A DNA stretch of 64,000 nucleotides, from positions 2,728,001 through 2,792,000 of the forward strand of contig NZ_JAFBCM010000001.1 in assembly GCF_016907715.1 (NCBI RefSeq). The letters are read 5' to 3'. Of this stretch, positions 42,939-50,526 are shown in pieces. The notes beneath the pieces were generated by a model. The model had not been told where the DNA came from. It saw nothing but the letters and a program-made list of their open reading frames with translations, and did not search any database. Position numbers and translations under genes: made by a program. The stretch's first letter is position 1, and each line of letters begins with the position of its first letter. This stretch comes from Tenggerimyces flavus (lineage in GTDB: Bacteria > Actinomycetota > Actinomycetes > Propionibacteriales > Actinopolymorphaceae).

Positions 42939-43511
42939 TCACTCGGGTCCGGGAATCGGGCGGCCGAAGATGGCCTCGGCCACTGCCTCGAGGTGGGGTT
43001 GGAGGTCCTGTTGCTCGGCCTTGGCCAGCGCTGGCGTGCGGACGGCGGAGCGGAGGATGCCGAGGCCGAGCATCCAGGCGGCGAACAGCTCGGCCCTGAG
43101 CTGCTTGTCCTTGGCGTCTCCGGCGAGGTCGGCGAGTTTGTCGATGTGCGCGGCGCAGATCTCGTCGCGGAGCCGGTCTCGTTCGTCGTCGGAGCCGATC
43201 GACCTCAGGGCGACGATCAGCGGGTGCTCGCCGTCGTACTCTTCCCAGTCCTGGAAGACGAGCCTGCCGAGCAGCTCTCGCGGCCACTGCTCGAGGGGCG
43301 CGTCGATCATGGCGTCGGTGTGCGCGGCCATCGCCTCGTCGAACAGGCCGCGCTTGCTGCCGAAGTAGCGGAAGACCAGTGCGGGATCGACCCCGACCGC
43401 GCCGGCGACGTCGCGCACGCTGGTCCCGTCGTACCCGGCTCGCGCGAACTGCCGCCGGGCCGTCGCCAGCAGCTCCTGCCTGGTCTGCTCACGGTCGCGC
43501 TTGCGGGTCAT
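42939..43511 (-). CDS. TetR family transcriptional regulator
   Basis: 190 aa. HTH at residues 10-56: TRQELLATARRQFARAGYDG, TSVRDVAGAVGVDPALVFRY, FGSKRGLF. The C-terminal ligand domain resembles the TetR_C_17 type (WPRELLGRLVFQDWEEYDGE). It diverges from an SDR gene across 95 bp that contain two copies of GTCA-N8-TGAC, one on the SDR promoter, so it probably represses both genes. Confidence 0.9.
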   Translation of the reverse strand: MTRKRDREQTRQELLATARRQFARAGYDGTSVRDVAGAVGVDPALVFRYFGSKRGLFDEAMAAHTDAMIDAPLEQWPRELLGRLVFQDWEEYDGEHPLIVALRSIGSDDERDRLRDEICAAHIDKLADLAGDAKDKQLRAELFAAWMLGLGILRSAVRTPALAKAEQQDLQPHLEAVAEAIFGRPIPGPE

Positions 43512-43530
43512 CTCGCCTCCTCCGGGTCAA

Positions 43531-43546
43531 GTCACCAACTGTTGAC
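43531..43546. promoter_or_regulatory. TetR operator box 1
   Basis: GTCACCAACTGTTGAC. Same 16-bp GTCACC-N6-TGAC layout as box 2 at 43577-43592. It overlaps the -35 hexamer of the SDR promoter. Confidence 0.6.
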
Positions 43547-43571
43547 ATGCTAGCCGACGGCTGTCTATTCT
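43542..43571 (+). promoter_or_regulatory. Promoter of the SDR gene
   Basis: TTGACA (43542-43547), 18-bp spacer, TATTCT (43566-43571), 35 bp before the ATG at 43607. Confidence 0.6.
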
Positions 43572-43576
43572 CCGTA

Positions 43577-43592
43577 GTCACCGATCGATGAC
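43577..43592. promoter_or_regulatory. TetR operator box 2
   Basis: GTCACCGATCGATGAC, a near-perfect palindrome extending to AGTCA...TGACT. Lies just downstream of the -10 of the SDR promoter. Confidence 0.6.
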
Positions 43593-43606
43593 TTAGGAGT
43601 GGGCTG

Positions 43607-44443
43607 ATGCGCGATCTCGTGGTGGCGGGTGGGACGACCGGGATGGGCCGGGCTTTGGCGCTGCACTATCTGCGGCTGGGTGCGCGGGTGACGGTGGTGG
43701 GTTCGTCGGCGGCGCGGGGCGCTGAGTTCCTGGCCTCGGCTGGGGACGGCGATGGCGCGTTCGTCCAGGCGGACCTGCGTTCGGTGGCGGAGAACGCGCG
43801 AGTCCTGGCGGCCGTACGTTCGCGCCACTCTCGCCTCGACGGGCTCGTGCTGACCGCGATGATGGCGCCGCTTCGCCGGGAGGTGACCGTGGATGGCTTC
43901 GAGAGCGCGTTCGCCTTGTACTACGTCTCGCGGTTCGTGCTGTCCTATGGGCTGACGTCCCTGCTGGAGAAGGGGTCTGCGCCGGTGATCGTGTCCATCG
44001 GCGGGACGGGGATGACAACCGGCTCGATCGCATGGGACGACCTCACGCTGTCGCGCGGCTTCGGCATGGTGAAGGCGACCCTGCAGGCCGGCCGGGCGAA
44101 CGACCTGCTCGGCGTGCACTACGTCCAGAACCACCCGTCCGGCCGGACCCGCTTCCTCCTCGACCACCCGGGCCACACCGACAGCGGAACCAACCACACC
44201 CCCCAACCCCTGCGAACGGTCCTGCGCGTGGTCGGCAAGCTGTTCGCACAGACGCCCGAGCAGGCCGTCGCGCCGATCATCGAGCTGATGGACGCGCCAC
44301 CCTCCGGCCAGCGCCTGATCGCCTGGGACCGCGACAAGCCCGTCGACCTCGCGCTCCCCACCCTCGACCCCACCAATGCCCAGCGCCTGTACGACCTCAC
44401 CAAGCACCTGGTCGAGGACGTGGACGAAGCCGCCGCCTCTTGA
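43607..44443 (+). CDS. Short-chain dehydrogenase/reductase-like protein
   Basis: 278 aa. Nucleotide-binding GGTTGMGRALALHYL near the N-terminus. The SDR active-site region is atypical: VIVSIGGTG in place of the catalytic Ser strand, and the Y-x3-K is not obvious after GFGMVKAT, so catalysis may be altered. Substrate unknown. Under apparent control of the divergent TetR. GGAGTGGGCTG precedes the ATG. Repeat copy E follows its stop. Confidence 0.8.
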   Translation: MRDLVVAGGTTGMGRALALHYLRLGARVTVVGSSAARGAEFLASAGDGDGAFVQADLRSVAENARVLAAVRSRHSRLDGLVLTAMMAPLRREVTVDGFESAFALYYVSRFVLSYGLTSLLEKGSAPVIVSIGGTGMTTGSIAWDDLTLSRGFGMVKATLQAGRANDLLGVHYVQNHPSGRTRFLLDHPGHTDSGTNHTPQPLRTVLRVVGKLFAQTPEQAVAPIIELMDAPPSGQRLIAWDRDKPVDLALPTLDPTNAQRLYDLTKHLVEDVDEAAAS

Positions 44444-44445
44444 GT

Positions 44446-44618
44446 CCGCCGGCCTAGCCTCGATCCTTCGTCCGGCGGTTGGTTCGACCGGCCCGGCCCG
44501 GGTCGGGGGGCCAATGATCATGTTTACATGATCATTGGCCGCTTTACGTGGGGTGGACGCCAGGTAGAGCGACCACTGGCCGGGTAAGGCGACCACGACG
44601 GTTCACCTACGGAGTGCC
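44446..44618 (+). repeat. Interspersed hairpin repeat, copy E
   Basis: Best-preserved hairpin of the family: GGCCAATGATCATG, loop TTTA and perfect 14-bp complement at 44509-44540, with TTCGTCCGGCGGTTGGTTCG leader and full GTGGGGTGGACGCCAGGTAG block and tail to CGGAGTGC. It fills the gap between two convergent genes (SDR and lipase). Confidence 0.9.
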
Positions 44619-45818
44619 TTAGAGGCGTTCGAACCAGCGCAGGATCTGGGGGTAGGCCAGCACGCCGGTGGTGTTGTGGTCGACGGGGCCGACGTCGACG
44701 ATCTTCGAGTGAACGCCGTTCTGGCGCAGTTTCGCCTTGCAGCTTTCGGCATTCGCCGCTGGGACGTCGGCGTCCGCCGAGCCGACGTACATGCGGATGG
44801 GGGCGCGCGGGCGCCAGTCGGTGCAGATCTGGTCGGCGTACGCGAGGCGCGCCCGGAACTCGCCGGTGGGGTGCTTCATCAGCTCCCAGTACTCGTCCGT
44901 CAGCAGTTCGCGCGGGCTGCCCGGCAGCCCCGCGGCGATCTCCGGGAACGGGTGGGTGCCGTCCATCAACCCGTCGACCGTCCCGGCATACCGCGGCTGG
45001 AACGCCTCCGCCGGGTCGTCGTAGAGGTCCATCAGGTAACTCCACGAGGTCAGGAGGTAGGCCGTGTAGAGGGTCGCGATCTTCTTCGTCACCCGACCGT
45101 CCACCAGCGCCGGGAGCTCCACCCCGAGCGTGTCGTACGGTCCCGCCACCGGTGCCATCGCGTGCACATCGAAGCCAGGCGCCTCGCCGCGCTGCAGGGC
45201 GCGCCCGACGCTCAGCGCTCCTCGCCCGCCCTGGGAGAACCCGGTGAGGTCGACGCCACGATGCAGGCTCACGTCCCGCATGCGCGCGATCTTCTTGGTG
45301 GCTTGGAGAAGGTCGATCGACGCGCTCGTCTCGGAGTCGGTGTCGGCGTACGGATGCCGGCCCGGACCGACGCCGAGCCCGAGGTAGTCGGGTGCGGCGA
45401 CGGCGAACCCGGCGCCGGCGAACAGCAGCGACCTCGCCCGATCGGGAGCCTCGTGCAGCCTGCTCGCGGTGGTGTTCTTGGTGGCGTTCGTTCCGTGCAG
45501 GAACGTCACCAGCCGCAGCCGGCGGTCGTCGTTGCGCGGGAACGCGACGAGCCCGCTCGCGGTCGTGGGCTTGCCTTGCGGCGTGATGGTCCGGTAGACG
45601 ACGCGGTAGGCGTCGGTGCCGAACCGCGTGCGCGGGACGTCCATCCCGGAGTTGTCGAGGTAGGTCGCCAGCTCGGCGCGCGTCAGACGTTCAATGGGGG
45701 TTATCGAAACCAGGTCGCCACGCTCATGCCGTACGTCGGCGGCGGCAGGAGAGGCAACCAGGGCGAGGGAAACGGCGCCGGTGGCCAAGGCTGTGAGAAC
45801 AGTCATGCCGTTCATCAA
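44619..45818 (-). CDS. Secreted lipase (LIP-type alpha/beta hydrolase)
   Basis: 399 aa. Signal peptide of 27 residues (MTVLTALATGAVSLALVASP, cleavage near AAADV). Hydrolase features: oxyanion region TFLHGTNATKNT, nucleophile elbow GFSQGG, and late DHNTTG supplying the His. The sequence PDYLGLGVGPGRHPYADTDS is typical of the secretory lipase family (Candida LIP/bacterial homologues). Two Cys (QICTDW, ESCKAK) may pair. Extracellular ester hydrolysis is inferred. Confidence 0.88.
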   Translation of the reverse strand: MMNGMTVLTALATGAVSLALVASPAAADVRHERGDLVSITPIERLTRAELATYLDNSGMDVPRTRFGTDAYRVVYRTITPQGKPTTASGLVAFPRNDDRRLRLVTFLHGTNATKNTTASRLHEAPDRARSLLFAGAGFAVAAPDYLGLGVGPGRHPYADTDSETSASIDLLQATKKIARMRDVSLHRGVDLTGFSQGGRGALSVGRALQRGEAPGFDVHAMAPVAGPYDTLGVELPALVDGRVTKKIATLYTAYLLTSWSYLMDLYDDPAEAFQPRYAGTVDGLMDGTHPFPEIAAGLPGSPRELLTDEYWELMKHPTGEFRARLAYADQICTDWRPRAPIRMYVGSADADVPAANAESCKAKLRQNGVHSKIVDVGPVDHNTTGVLAYPQILRWFERL

Positions 45819-45864
45819 ATCCGGGCCAGACCCGCTGCCACATCAGGTGTGACCCTCGTACGGG

Positions 45865-46338
45865 TCAGGGATGCGCCGGGGCCGTCAGGGGGTCGATGGG
45901 CTGCCGCGCGACACCGGCCGCTGTCTCGACGGGGAGGCCTTCGCGGATCCAGTACTCCATGCCGCCGAGCATCTCCTTGACCCGAAAGCCCAACTCCGCA
46001 AGGGCAAGCGCGGCCTTCATCGCGCCGTCGCAGCCGGGTCCCCAGCAGTACGTGACCACCGGGACGTCCTTGTCGAGCAACTCCGGCGCCCGCTTCGTGA
46101 TCTCCGGCCGCGGCAGGTGGATCGCGCCGGGAACGTGGCCCTGCTCCCAGGACGCGGCGTTGCGGGAGTCGAGCAGCACGAAGCCCTTGTCCGCGTTCAT
46201 CGCCTTCGCGGCGTCGATGGCGGCGGCCACGTCGGAGACGTCGGTGTGGAAGGCGAGCTTGGTACGGAAATAGTTCGCGGCCGCCTCCGGGTCCGCGGGC
46301 GGGACGCGGAGCGGTGCCGTCGTCATCGTGATCGTCAT
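45865..46338 (-). CDS. Rhodanese-like domain protein
   Basis: 157 aa. One rhodanese domain: FVLLDSRNAASWEQGHVPGA, active-site loop YCWGPGCDGA with catalytic Cys, ending LGGMEYWIREGLP. The loop variant C-W-G-P-G-C carries a second Cys. It diverges from an Lrp/AsnC regulator by 93 bp, a pairing common in actinobacteria, so Lrp control is likely. Confidence 0.87.
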   Translation of the reverse strand: MTITMTTAPLRVPPADPEAAANYFRTKLAFHTDVSDVAAAIDAAKAMNADKGFVLLDSRNAASWEQGHVPGAIHLPRPEITKRAPELLDKDVPVVTYCWGPGCDGAMKAALALAELGFRVKEMLGGMEYWIREGLPVETAAGVARQPIDPLTAPAHP

Positions 46339-46431
46339 GCCGTCAACGCTAGGCACTCTGGCCGGGCACGGGAACGGACGATCCACGGCGTTGCCGTTGT
46401 CCGGCCGGCGATTCCCTGGTATCCAGGCTTC

Positions 46432-46887
46432 GTGGCCGCTGAATCCCTGGACGAGACCGACTGGCGCATCCTCGTCGCCCTGCAACAGAACGGACGGGCC
46501 AGCTTCGCCGACCTCGCCCGGACGGTGTCGATGTCGCCGAGCGCTGTCACCGAACGCGTACGACGACTCGAGTCGCTCGGCGTGATCGCCGGCTACACGG
46601 CCGTGCTGGACACCGAACGGCTCGGGCTCACCGTGCTGGCGCTGGTACGGATTCGCTACCCGACCGGCAACTACAAGCCGTTCCACGACCTGATCGCGAA
46701 GATGCCCGAGGTGATCGAGGCGCACCACGTCACGGGCGACGACTGCTTCATGCTGAAGGTGCTGGCCCGGTCGATGCGGCATCTCGAACAGGTCACCGGG
46801 CGACTGGCCGGACTCGGCCCGGTGACGACCAGCGTGGTCTACTCGAGTCCGTTGCCGCGCAGAGAAATAGGACCACCTGGTCACTGA
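46432..46887 (+). CDS. Lrp/AsnC family transcriptional regulator
   Basis: 151 aa. N-terminal HTH (DETDWRILVALQQNGRASFA, DLARTVSMSPSAVTERVRRL) and C-terminal RAM/ligand domain (HDLIAKMPEVIEAHHVTGDD). GTG start at 46432 (VAAESLDET). Such regulators sense amino acids; the adjacent divergent rhodanese gene is the probable target. A large stem-loop follows the stop. Confidence 0.9.
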   Translation: MAAESLDETDWRILVALQQNGRASFADLARTVSMSPSAVTERVRRLESLGVIAGYTAVLDTERLGLTVLALVRIRYPTGNYKPFHDLIAKMPEVIEAHHVTGDDCFMLKVLARSMRHLEQVTGRLAGLGPVTTSVVYSSPLPRREIGPPGH

Positions 46888-46900
46888 GCCAAGGCATCAC

Positions 46901-46988
46901 GCTCGGGGGTGGCGGCTTCCGGGGGCCGAGGACGAGCCTAGGCCGGAGGCCGCCATGGTCGCCGCAGGGCCACCCGCCGCCCCCGAGC
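46901..46988 (+). terminator. Large stem-loop after the Lrp gene
   Basis: 15-bp outer stem with one mismatch (46901-46915 with 46974-46988, GCTCGGGGGTGGCGG) enclosing further GGCGGC/GCCGCC pairing. It is 13 bp after the Lrp stop and 107 bp before the next gene. Terminator or a structured leader. Confidence 0.5.
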
Positions 46989-47094
46989 ACGCGACCCGAA
47001 GCCCGTGAGGCCGCTAGCGGCCGAGCGGTGCGAGCGGTCGTCATGTGCGCAGTATCGTCGCTCCCCAAGACCATTGACGGAAGGCTTTGCTGCT

Positions 47095-48222
47095 GTGCGG
47101 ATCGAGACGGTCGACACCTGGGTGGTCAACGTACCGTTGACGCAGGCTTTCACGAGCTCGTTCGAGACGAAGGCGGGGACCACTCGGACGGTGGTGCGGG
47201 TGCGGACCGACGACGGCGTCGTCGGTTGGGGCGAGACCATGCACGGCCGCCCTGTCGCGACGCTGATCGACAAGCTCGCGCCGAAGCTGATCGGGACCGA
47301 CCCGTTCGAGCTCGAACGGATGGCGAAGACGCTCGAGATGGTGCCGTTCTTCTATGGCTACTTGGGTTATGCGGCGCTGGCGGGGATCGACATCGCGTGC
47401 TGGGACATCATCGGCAAGGTGTCGGGGCAGCCCCTGTCGCGGTTGCTCGGCGGCTCGTTCCGTACGAACGTTCCGCTGACGTGCCTGATCACCCGGGCCG
47501 ACGCGGGACCTGAGCCGTCCGACCTGCCTCAGCAGGTGGCTGATGCGGCGCGAACGACCCGTGAGCGTTGGGGATTCGACGCGATCAAGCTCAAGGGGAC
47601 GAGTGACCCGGTGGGCGACGTCGCGATCATGGAGGCGTTGCGTACGGCCCATCCGGACGCCAAGCTGCGGGTGGATCCGAACGCGGCGTGGACCGTGCAC
47701 GAGACCATCGAGGCGGGGCGGCGGTTGGTGCCGCTGGGCTTGGAGTATCTCGAGGATCCGTGCCCTGGCATCGAGGGCATGGCGCTGGTGCGGCAGCGGG
47801 TGGGCATCCCGTTGTGTACGAACATGTGCGTGGTGCGCTTCGACGAGTTCGCGCCGGCGGTGCGGGCTGGGGCGATCGACGTTCTGCACGGCGATGTGCA
47901 CAAGTGGGGCTCGATCATGGGGACGAAGCAGCTGGGGCGGCTCTGCTCGACGTTCGGCCTCGGCATGAACCTGCACAGCGGCGGCGAGCTCGGCCTGTCC
48001 ACCGCGGCGCACCTGCACCTGGCGGTGGCGATGCCCGAGCTGCGGTACGCGATCGACTCGATGTACTACCTGCTCGCCGACGACATCCTCACCGAACGGC
48101 TGCCGATCGCCGACGGCGCGATGACCGCGCCGACGGGACCGGGCCTCGGCGTCGAGCCCGACCTGGACAAGCTCGAGCAGTACGCCGCGGCCAACGCGGC
48201 GGACGGGGATCACACGCTCTGA
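47095..48222 (+). CDS. Mandelate racemase/enolase superfamily enzyme (glucarate dehydratase-like)
   Basis: 375 aa. Enolase N-terminal capping domain (1-125: IETVDTWVVNVPLTQAFTSS) then TIM barrel. Catalytic and metal residues: Lys in DAIKLKG, Asp in LRVDPNAAW, Glu in LEYLEDPC, then LCTNMCVVR and HGDVHKWGSI with the His/Asp pair typical of the glucarate dehydratase branch. It abstracts a proton alpha to a carboxylate of a sugar acid; exact substrate uncertain. GTG 47095 follows GGAAGG. Confidence 0.88.
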   Translation: MRIETVDTWVVNVPLTQAFTSSFETKAGTTRTVVRVRTDDGVVGWGETMHGRPVATLIDKLAPKLIGTDPFELERMAKTLEMVPFFYGYLGYAALAGIDIACWDIIGKVSGQPLSRLLGGSFRTNVPLTCLITRADAGPEPSDLPQQVADAARTTRERWGFDAIKLKGTSDPVGDVAIMEALRTAHPDAKLRVDPNAAWTVHETIEAGRRLVPLGLEYLEDPCPGIEGMALVRQRVGIPLCTNMCVVRFDEFAPAVRAGAIDVLHGDVHKWGSIMGTKQLGRLCSTFGLGMNLHSGGELGLSTAAHLHLAVAMPELRYAIDSMYYLLADDILTERLPIADGAMTAPTGPGLGVEPDLDKLEQYAAANAADGDHTL

Positions 48223-48226
48223 GCCG

Positions 48227-48595
48227 TCATCTCCACTCGCCAGTCCAGTCGTACAGCGGCGCCGACGTCTCGAACTCGCGCAGCGTGTGGATCAGCCCGT
48301 CCCGCGAGGTGGAGATCGTCGCCCCGTCGAACGTGGTGCGATCACCGTCCGACGTGCACTCGAACGTCCACTGCGCCGCCTCCCGATCGCCCGCGCCGAA
48401 GGAGTCGGTGACCGTCCACCGGTGCACGACCCGCTCGAGCGCGAACCACGCCACCGCCCACTCGCGCACCCGGTCCCTGCCCCGATACACCGGCCCGTAG
48501 CACTCGGTGATCACGCAGTCCTCGGTGACCGCGGCGGCGATCCGGTCGGGATCGTTCGCCACCCACGCCTCGATGTAGCGGGTCAGAGGTTCCAT
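48227..48595 (-). CDS. SnoaL-like / NTF2-fold protein
   Basis: 122 aa. A cone-shaped alpha+beta barrel of the SnoaL type: RYIEAWVANDPDRIAAAVTE, DCVITECYGPVYRGRDRVRE, WAVAWF and later sheet strands. Family members are small isomerases, hydrolases or binding proteins; function here unknown. Its 3' end almost touches the enolase-family gene on the other strand. Confidence 0.8.
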   Translation of the reverse strand: MEPLTRYIEAWVANDPDRIAAAVTEDCVITECYGPVYRGRDRVREWAVAWFALERVVHRWTVTDSFGAGDREAAQWTFECTSDGDRTTFDGATISTSRDGLIHTLREFETSAPLYDWTGEWR

Positions 48596-48625
48596 CCCGC
48601 AAGCATAGGAAGGGAGTCCCGTCCC

Positions 48626-48677
48626 GTGATCATGAAGCCAAACTGGTCGTATACGACCAGTCCGCCTTCATGATCAC
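48626..48677. terminator. Nested palindrome hairpin
   Basis: Outer stem GTGATCATGAAG with perfect complement (48626-48637, 48666-48677) enclosing the 20-bp palindrome at 48642-48661 centred on GTCGTATACGAC. A further TCATGATCAC half lies at 48680-48689. Situated 21 bp after the stop of the propeller gene; probable terminator. Confidence 0.65.
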
Positions 48678-48698
48678 GTTCATGATCACCGGCCAGCG

Positions 48699-50012
48699 TC
48701 AGCCGTTGCGGGCGTCGAGGGTCTGGTCGCTCCAGCCGTCGGTCGAGTCTTCGCGGGGCGAGGTCGCGAGCTCGCACTTGCCCGCGAGCGTGCACCGGAC
48801 GATGGCGGTTCGCTTGCCGTCGACCGCGGTGAACAGGAACGTGTCCGAGGACTCCCACGTCCGCTGCAGCGGCTGCTGCCCCTTGATCTGCAGGACCCGC
48901 TTCCCCGTCGACGCGTCCAGCACATAGAGGTCGATCGAGGCCGTGTAGTTCCGATCCGGCGTCGGCACCATGGGAGTCGGCGTGCCCCCGCCCGGCTTCG
49001 AGGTCGGCACCGCCGGCCAGTCCTCCATCTCCACGAGCTCGTGACGCACCCGCGCCGACAGCAGGTGCTTGCTGTCCGGTGCGAACGCCACGGCCCAGTG
49101 GTCGTAGTCGCAGCTCTGCCACAGCCGCCGCTTGTCGGGCACCGCGACCAGGTCGAAGCAGATCTCCGGGTCTTGGCTGGAGGCCCGGCCGACAGCAGCC
49201 AGAGAACCGTCAGCGGACATGCCGGCGAGACCGTACGCGTCGTACCAGGCGGTCAGCTCGTTCGTCGACGTGTCCCAAGCCTGCACGGGCTTGGACAACG
49301 CGTTCGTGGCCCGTTCGACGATGACCGTCTTGCCGTCGATCGCGCGCGGCACGGCGAGCTTGTCGTCGCCCGTCCCGAGACTCAGCGTCCGAACGATCGT
49401 GCCGGAAGCGGTGTCGGCGAGATAGAGCGTCGTCGTGGTCTCGCCGTCCACCTCGTAGAACGAAGACCACGCCATCGTCCGGCCGTCGGCGGAGATCGCC
49501 GGGCGGTGAAACACTCCCTTGCCCATCGGCCGTCGCGAGCCGTCCGCGCCCACCAGGATCAGCTCGCGCATCCCATCGACATCGTGCGCCGCCACGACCG
49601 CGTAGCCGGACGCGACCTTCGCCAGCTCGCCCACGTACTTGTAGTCCCGGAACGAGATCGCCTTGCCGCCGTCGCGGATCACGCCGTTGGCGTAGTACGC
49701 GACCGCCGGCTCCGGACCGCGCGAGAGCTTGTCGAAGTCGATGCTCACCGGCCCAGGAGCCGCGGCGGTAGACCCGCTCGCCACCGGCTGGTCGGTCGCT
49801 GTCCCGTGGGTGGGTAGCGGCGCGCGGACGAACGAGGCGCCGAACGGCACCGCCGCCGTGACCAGCGCGGCGCCCGCCGCGGCGAAGCCCACGCGACGGC
49901 GGCTCCGGCGCCGGTGGGCGCGGCGCACGATGGCGTGCGGCACCGGTTCGGCGCGGACGCCGTCGGCTACGCGGTGCAGGGCACCGCGGAGCAGGTCCTC
50001 GGCCTCGGTCAT
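48699..50012 (-). CDS. Membrane-anchored beta-propeller protein paired with ECF sigma (module 3)
   Basis: 437 aa. Cytoplasmic N-terminus of about 40 residues with basic RRAHRRRSRRR, one membrane helix (VGFAAAGAALVTAAVPFGAS), then a TolB-like propeller (SADGRTMAWSSFYEVDGETT, YLADTASGTIVRTL). The juxtamembrane segment IDFDKLSRGPEPAVAYYANG parallels FDFDELDRGPAPKVPYVDGR in the 26941 gene, showing common ancestry. Starts inside the sigma stop (ATGA). Probable sensor or regulator for the sigma factor, inferred from position. Confidence 0.72.
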   Translation of the reverse strand: MTEAEDLLRGALHRVADGVRAEPVPHAIVRRAHRRRSRRRVGFAAAGAALVTAAVPFGASFVRAPLPTHGTATDQPVASGSTAAAPGPVSIDFDKLSRGPEPAVAYYANGVIRDGGKAISFRDYKYVGELAKVASGYAVVAAHDVDGMRELILVGADGSRRPMGKGVFHRPAISADGRTMAWSSFYEVDGETTTTLYLADTASGTIVRTLSLGTGDDKLAVPRAIDGKTVIVERATNALSKPVQAWDTSTNELTAWYDAYGLAGMSADGSLAAVGRASSQDPEICFDLVAVPDKRRLWQSCDYDHWAVAFAPDSKHLLSARVRHELVEMEDWPAVPTSKPGGGTPTPMVPTPDRNYTASIDLYVLDASTGKRVLQIKGQQPLQRTWESSDTFLFTAVDGKRTAIVRCTLAGKCELATSPREDSTDGWSDQTLDARNG

Positions 50013-50512
50013 CGGGCATTCCTCTCTACGGACGTGGGTTCGGTGAGGACGGAGCGGAGCTCGGCGATGGCGCGACTCGTACGGCTCTTCACCGCACTCA
50101 CCGAAACGCCCAGCGCCGCGGCGGTCTCGGCCTCGGTGAGGTCCTCGTAGTAGCGGAGGACCACCGCGACGCGTTGCTTCGCCGGCAGCCGCTCGACCAG
50201 GTCCCACAGGTCGCGATCCCGTTCGCCCAGGTCGTCCAGCGGTTGGTCGGGCACCTGCTCGCGGGTGACCTCGCGGCGCCGCCAGGCCCGCCGCCACCAG
50301 CTCGTGTGCTCGTTGACCATCGTCTTGCGGATGTAGGAGTCGATGGCCTCGCGTCGCTCGATCCGAGCCCACGCGAGGAACGCCTTCGCGAGTGCGGTCT
50401 GCACCAGGTCCTCGGCGGCGTGGTGGTCGCCGGTCAGGAGGAACGCGGTGCGCATGAGCGCGCGATACCGCGCGTACACGTACGCGTGGAAATCCTCGGC
50501 GGCGTCGGTCAC
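50009..50512 (-). CDS. SigE family ECF RNA polymerase sigma factor (module 3)
   Basis: 167 aa. Region 2: LMRTAFLLTGDHHAAEDLVQ, TALAKAFLAW, YIRKTMVNEHTSWWRRAWRR. Region 4: LPAKQRVAVVLRYYEDLTEA, ETAAALGVSVSAVKSRTSRA. Clearly paralogous to the factor at 28296. The second GTG (50512) sits 8 nt from GGAG and is preferred over the first at 50518. The longer frame upstream is antisense to nothing known and lacks homology. Confidence 0.9.
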   Translation of the reverse strand: MTDAAEDFHAYVYARYRALMRTAFLLTGDHHAAEDLVQTALAKAFLAWARIERREAIDSYIRKTMVNEHTSWWRRAWRRREVTREQVPDQPLDDLGERDRDLWDLVERLPAKQRVAVVLRYYEDLTEAETAAALGVSVSAVKSRTSRAIAELRSVLTEPTSVERNAR

Positions 50513-50526
50513 CGTCACCTCTCCCT

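Noticed and set aside
43565-44596. 343-codon minus-strand ORF with LPGQWPLYLASTP start
   Set aside because: The start lies in repeat copy E and the rest is antisense to the SDR gene.
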